Assembly: GCA_049317465.1 (NCBI GenBank)
Contig: JBMOIF010000078.1
Location: 1 to 8,965, forward strand
Length of the DNA stretch: 8,965 nucleotides
Reading direction: 5' to 3'
Origin: CAIQIA01 sp049317465
GTDB taxonomy: Bacteria; Cyanobacteriota; Cyanobacteriia; PCC-6307; Cyanobiaceae
Shown: in pieces, positions 6,802 through 8,965 of the stretch
Layout: each line of letters starts with the position of its first letter
Numbering within the stretch: position 1 is the stretch's first letter
Position numbers and translations under genes: made by a program
Notes under the pieces: model-generated
What the model was told of the DNA's origin: nothing
Databases searched by the model: none
Seen by the model: the letters and a program-made list of their open reading frames with translations, nothing else

Positions 6802-7068
6802 GTGCGTAACCGCACTGCTCCCGCTGCCCCTGCCAACGCTCTGAAGTCCCGGAACACGAAGCGAAGGATCAACGCCATCCCGAACGAGCTGCGGTTTGAG
6901 GACAGCACCCTGCGGGCGGCAGCCTTCGTGCTCTTCCGGCGGCTCATCGGCAGCGGCCTGAGCCCCGAGGCTGCTGCGACGCTGCTGACCGAACGACTGC
7001 ACAGCCAGCTGCTGCTGGAGTTGCAGACCGATCTTGAGTGCCTGCACGAAGCAGACGATCAACGCTGA
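6802..7068 (+). CDS. Hypothetical small protein, likely conserved in picocyanobacteria
   Basis: An 88-residue basic-to-acidic protein whose function I do not recognise. Residues 1-25 are rich in Ala, Pro, Arg and Lys and look disordered. From about 28 on, the sequence (L-R-F-E-D-S-T-L-R-A-A-A-F-V-L-F-R-R-L, then G-L-S-P-E-A-A-A-T-L-L) predicts two or three amphipathic helices with no membrane segment. Third codon positions are strongly GC-rich like its neighbours, which supports real coding. The start is GTG at 6802 with no good Shine-Dalgarno sequence; no ATG exists in the frame, so the start is uncertain. It is in the same frame as the efflux gene, 57 bases after its TAA, and could be co-transcribed. 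It converges with psaB. I recall hypothetical genes near psaB and psaL in related genomes, but cannot confirm homology. Confidence 0.62.
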   Translation: MRNRTAPAAPANALKSRNTKRRINAIPNELRFEDSTLRAAAFVLFRRLIGSGLSPEAAATLLTERLHSQLLLELQTDLECLHEADDQR

Positions 7069-7074
7069 ACCATG

Positions 7075-7102
7075 AAAAAAGCCCCCGCCGAAGCGGGGGC
7101 TT
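7075..7102 (-). terminator. Intrinsic terminator downstream of psaB
   Basis: GCCCCCGC (7081-7088) pairs with GCGGGGGC (7093-7100) around a CGAA tetraloop on the plus strand, and AA/TT pairs extend the stem. Read on the minus strand, the stem is followed by six T's (7080-7075), so it fits termination of psaB, about 45 bases past its stop codon. On the plus strand only TTGAT follows, so it would stop the opposite transcript less efficiently. Confidence 0.9.
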
Positions 7103-7112
7103 GATGCTCAGC

Positions 7113-7130
7113 TCCTCCGGAAATGGAGGA
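7113..7130. repeat. Short inverted repeat in the psaB 3' untranslated region
   Basis: TCCTCC (7113-7118) pairs with GGAGGA (7125-7130) around a six-base loop, between the psaB stop codon and its terminator. It has no U-tract. It may be a minor 3' hairpin that slows exonuclease decay of the abundant psaB transcript; this is inference. Confidence 0.35.
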
Positions 7131-7147
7131 ACGTTGACCATTCACAT

Positions 7148-8965
7148 TCAGCCGAACTTGCCGGCAGTGGAGGCGATCAGGAAGGCCGCGTAGGTGATGA
7201 AGTAGCCCACGGTGAAGTGAGCCAGACCAACGACACGAGCCTGAACGATCGAGAGAGCCACCGGCTTGTCGCGCCAGCCGACGAGGTTGGCGAGGGGGGT
7301 GCGCTGATGAGCCCAGACGATGGTCTCGATCAACTCCTGCCAGTAACCCCTCCAGGAGATCAGGAACATGAATCCGGTTGCCCAGATCAGGTGCCCGAAG
7401 AGGAACATCCAGGCCCAGACAGCCAGGTTGTTGGTACCAAAGGGGTTGTAACCGTTGATCAGCTGGGAGCTGTTGAGCCACAGGTAGTCACGGAACCAGC
7501 CCATCAGATAGGTGCTGGATTCGTTGAACTGAGCCACGTTCCCCTGCCAGATGGCGAGGTGTTTCCAGTGCCAGTAGAAGGTGACCCAACCCACAGTGTT
7601 GAGGGCCCAGAAGACAGCCAGGTAGAAGGCATCCCAGGCTGAGATGTCACAAGTGCCGCCACGGCCGGGACCATCGCAGGGGAAGGAGTAGCCGAAGTCC
7701 TTCTTGTCGGGCATCAGCTTCGAGCCACGGGCATCCAGAGCACCCTTGACAAGGATCAGGGTGGTGGTGTGCAGACCCAGGGCGATGGCGTGGTGAACCA
7801 GGAAATCGCCAGGGCCGATGGGCAGGAAGAGGTCTGAGCTGCCGTTGATGGCATTGAGCCAACCGGGGAGATACACAGCATTGGCGTGGCTGGCAACGCT
7901 GTTCGAGTTGGCCAGCAGCACATCAAAGCCATAGAGGGCCTTGCCGCTGGCGGCCTGGACGAACTGAGCGAAGACAGGCTCAACAAGGATCTGCTTCTCG
8001 GGGGTGCCGAAGGCGACCACCACGTCGTTGTGAACGTACAGACCCAGGGTGTGGAAACCGAGGAAGAGAGACACCCAGCTCAGATGGCTGATGATGGCTT
8101 CCTTGTGCTCAAGCATCCGAGCAAGAACATTGTTCTTGTTGGCCTCGGGGTCGTAGTCACGGATGAAGAAGATCGCGCCGTGGGCGAATGCACCGCACAT
8201 CAGGAAGATGGCGATGTACTGGTGATGGGTGTACAGCGCAGCCTGGGTCGTGTAGTCCTTCGCAATGAAGGCGTACGACGGCATGGCGTACATGTGCTGT
8301 GCCACCAGGCTGGTCACGACACCAAGGCTCGCCAATGCAAGTCCGAGCTGGAAGTGCAGGGAGTTGTTGATGGTGTCATAGAGGCCCTTGTGACCGGCTC
8401 CAAGATCACCCGGAGTTCCCTTGGGGGGATTGTGGGCGTCCAGGATCTCTCGGATCGAGTGACCGATGCCGAAGTTGGTCCTGTACATGTGGCCGGCGAT
8501 CACGAAGATGCAACCGATGGCCAGATGGTGGTGGGCAATGTCGGTGAGCCACAGGGCTTCCGTCTGGGGATGGAAACCACCAAGGAAGGTGAGGATTGCG
8601 GTGCCTGAACCTTCAGCGGTGCCGAACACCTGATTGAGGGTGTCGGGATTCTGGGAATAGACGCCCCAGTTGCCGGTGAAGAAGGGCATCAGACCTGCCG
8701 GATGCGGCATGGTGCTGAGGAAGTTGTCCCAACCGACGTGCTGACCCCGAGATTCCGGGATGGCGACGTGGACCAGGTGACCAGCCCAGGCGATCGAACT
8801 GAATCCGAAAAGAACGGCCAGGTGGTGGTTGAGACGCGACTCTGCGTTCTTGAACCAGGCCAGGCTGGGACGGAACTTGGGCTGAAGGTGCAGCCAACCA
8901 GCAAAGAGGGCCCAGGCCGACAGGATCATCATGAAGATGGAACCCTGGTAAAGCTCGGCGTTGGT
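7148..8965 (-). CDS. psaB: Photosystem I P700 chlorophyll a apoprotein A2, C-terminal part (5' end outside window)
   Basis: The frame stays open to the window edge, giving 605 residues that begin T-N-A-E-L-Y-Q-G-S; an apparent start at 8932 is an internal methionine. Full-length PsaB is about 735-740 residues, so roughly the first 130 are missing. The fragment contains the F_X iron-sulphur loop F-P-C-D-G-P-G-R-G-G-T-C with cysteines 430 and 439 of the fragment, which with the matching loop of PsaA hold the 4Fe-4S cluster. It also has the many His-rich chlorophyll-binding helices, the L-F-G-H-L segment whose histidine (fragment 525) is the expected P700 ligand, and S-W-R-G-Y-W-Q near the phylloquinone site. 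The end T-A-G-K-F-G is near-identical to other cyanobacteria. PsaB pairs with PsaA to form the photosystem I core in the thylakoid. In cyanobacteria psaA normally lies just upstream in one operon. Confidence 0.99.
   Translation of the reverse strand, partial: TNAELYQGSIFMMILSAWALFAGWLHLQPKFRPSLAWFKNAESRLNHHLAVLFGFSSIAWAGHLVHVAIPESRGQHVGWDNFLSTMPHPAGLMPFFTGNWGVYSQNPDTLNQVFGTAEGSGTAILTFLGGFHPQTEALWLTDIAHHHLAIGCIFVIAGHMYRTNFGIGHSIREILDAHNPPKGTPGDLGAGHKGLYDTINNSLHFQLGLALASLGVVTSLVAQHMYAMPSYAFIAKDYTTQAALYTHHQYIAIFLMCGAFAHGAIFFIRDYDPEANKNNVLARMLEHKEAIISHLSWVSLFLGFHTLGLYVHNDVVVAFGTPEKQILVEPVFAQFVQAASGKALYGFDVLLANSNSVASHANAVYLPGWLNAINGSSDLFLPIGPGDFLVHHAIALGLHTTTLILVKGALDARGSKLMPDKKDFGYSFPCDGPGRGGTCDISAWDAFYLAVFWALNTVGWVTFYWHWKHLAIWQGNVAQFNESSTYLMGWFRDYLWLNSSQLINGYNPFGTNNLAVWAWMFLFGHLIWATGFMFLISWRGYWQELIETIVWAHQRTPLANLVGWRDKPVALSIVQARVVGLAHFTVGYFITYAAFLIASTAGKFG

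Noticed and set aside
7886..8608. 240-codon open frame on the plus strand opposite psaB
   Set aside because: It lies wholly antisense to the highly conserved psaB, its composition (many Gly, Val, Asp, Glu) is the usual mirror of a GC-rich membrane gene, and no family motif is seen.

Overview
The window reads as an ordinary, conserved chromosomal segment of a GC-rich picocyanobacterium of the marine Synechococcus/Cyanobium type. The evidence is three photosystem I genes (psaB, psaI, psaL) with cyanobacterial sequences, compact gene spacing, a tRNA without an encoded CCA, and evenly high GC with no compositional break. The exact genus is an inference from remembered protein similarity, not from a search.

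Layout from left to right. Positions 1-49 hold the 3' part of a tRNA-Ser. A penicillin-recognising serine hydrolase follows on the minus strand (94-1023). Only 36 bp away, on the plus strand, is an NlpC/P60 peptidase with an SH3-like N-terminus (1060-1755), which overlaps a membrane-anchored family 2 glycosyltransferase (1728-2738). After a strongly structured 116-bp gap comes the photosystem I pair psaI-psaL (2855-3464), separated by one base and ended by a textbook intrinsic terminator. A large RND efflux pump of the AcrB/HAE1 type (3598-6744) and a small hypothetical gene (6802-7068) complete the plus strand. The right end is psaB on the minus strand (7148 to the edge, 5' end cut off), converging on the small gene. 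A GC-rich hairpin between them has its U-tract on the psaB side.

How the genes fit together. PsaB is a core reaction-centre subunit of photosystem I. PsaI and PsaL form the peripheral domain where cyanobacterial photosystem I monomers join. The serine hydrolase and the NlpC/P60 enzyme both look like murein-peptide or peptide hydrolases, and neither has a visible export signal. They may therefore work in the cytoplasm on recycled wall fragments, and the coupled glycosyltransferase suggests an envelope theme. The RND pump has no membrane-fusion partner in the window.

No mobile element, CRISPR array, prophage gene or defence system was seen. The most interesting non-coding signal is a run of hairpins before psaI and a TGACG-N5-CGTCA dyad that occurs both before psaI and just after psaL. 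I found no convincing undescribed system.
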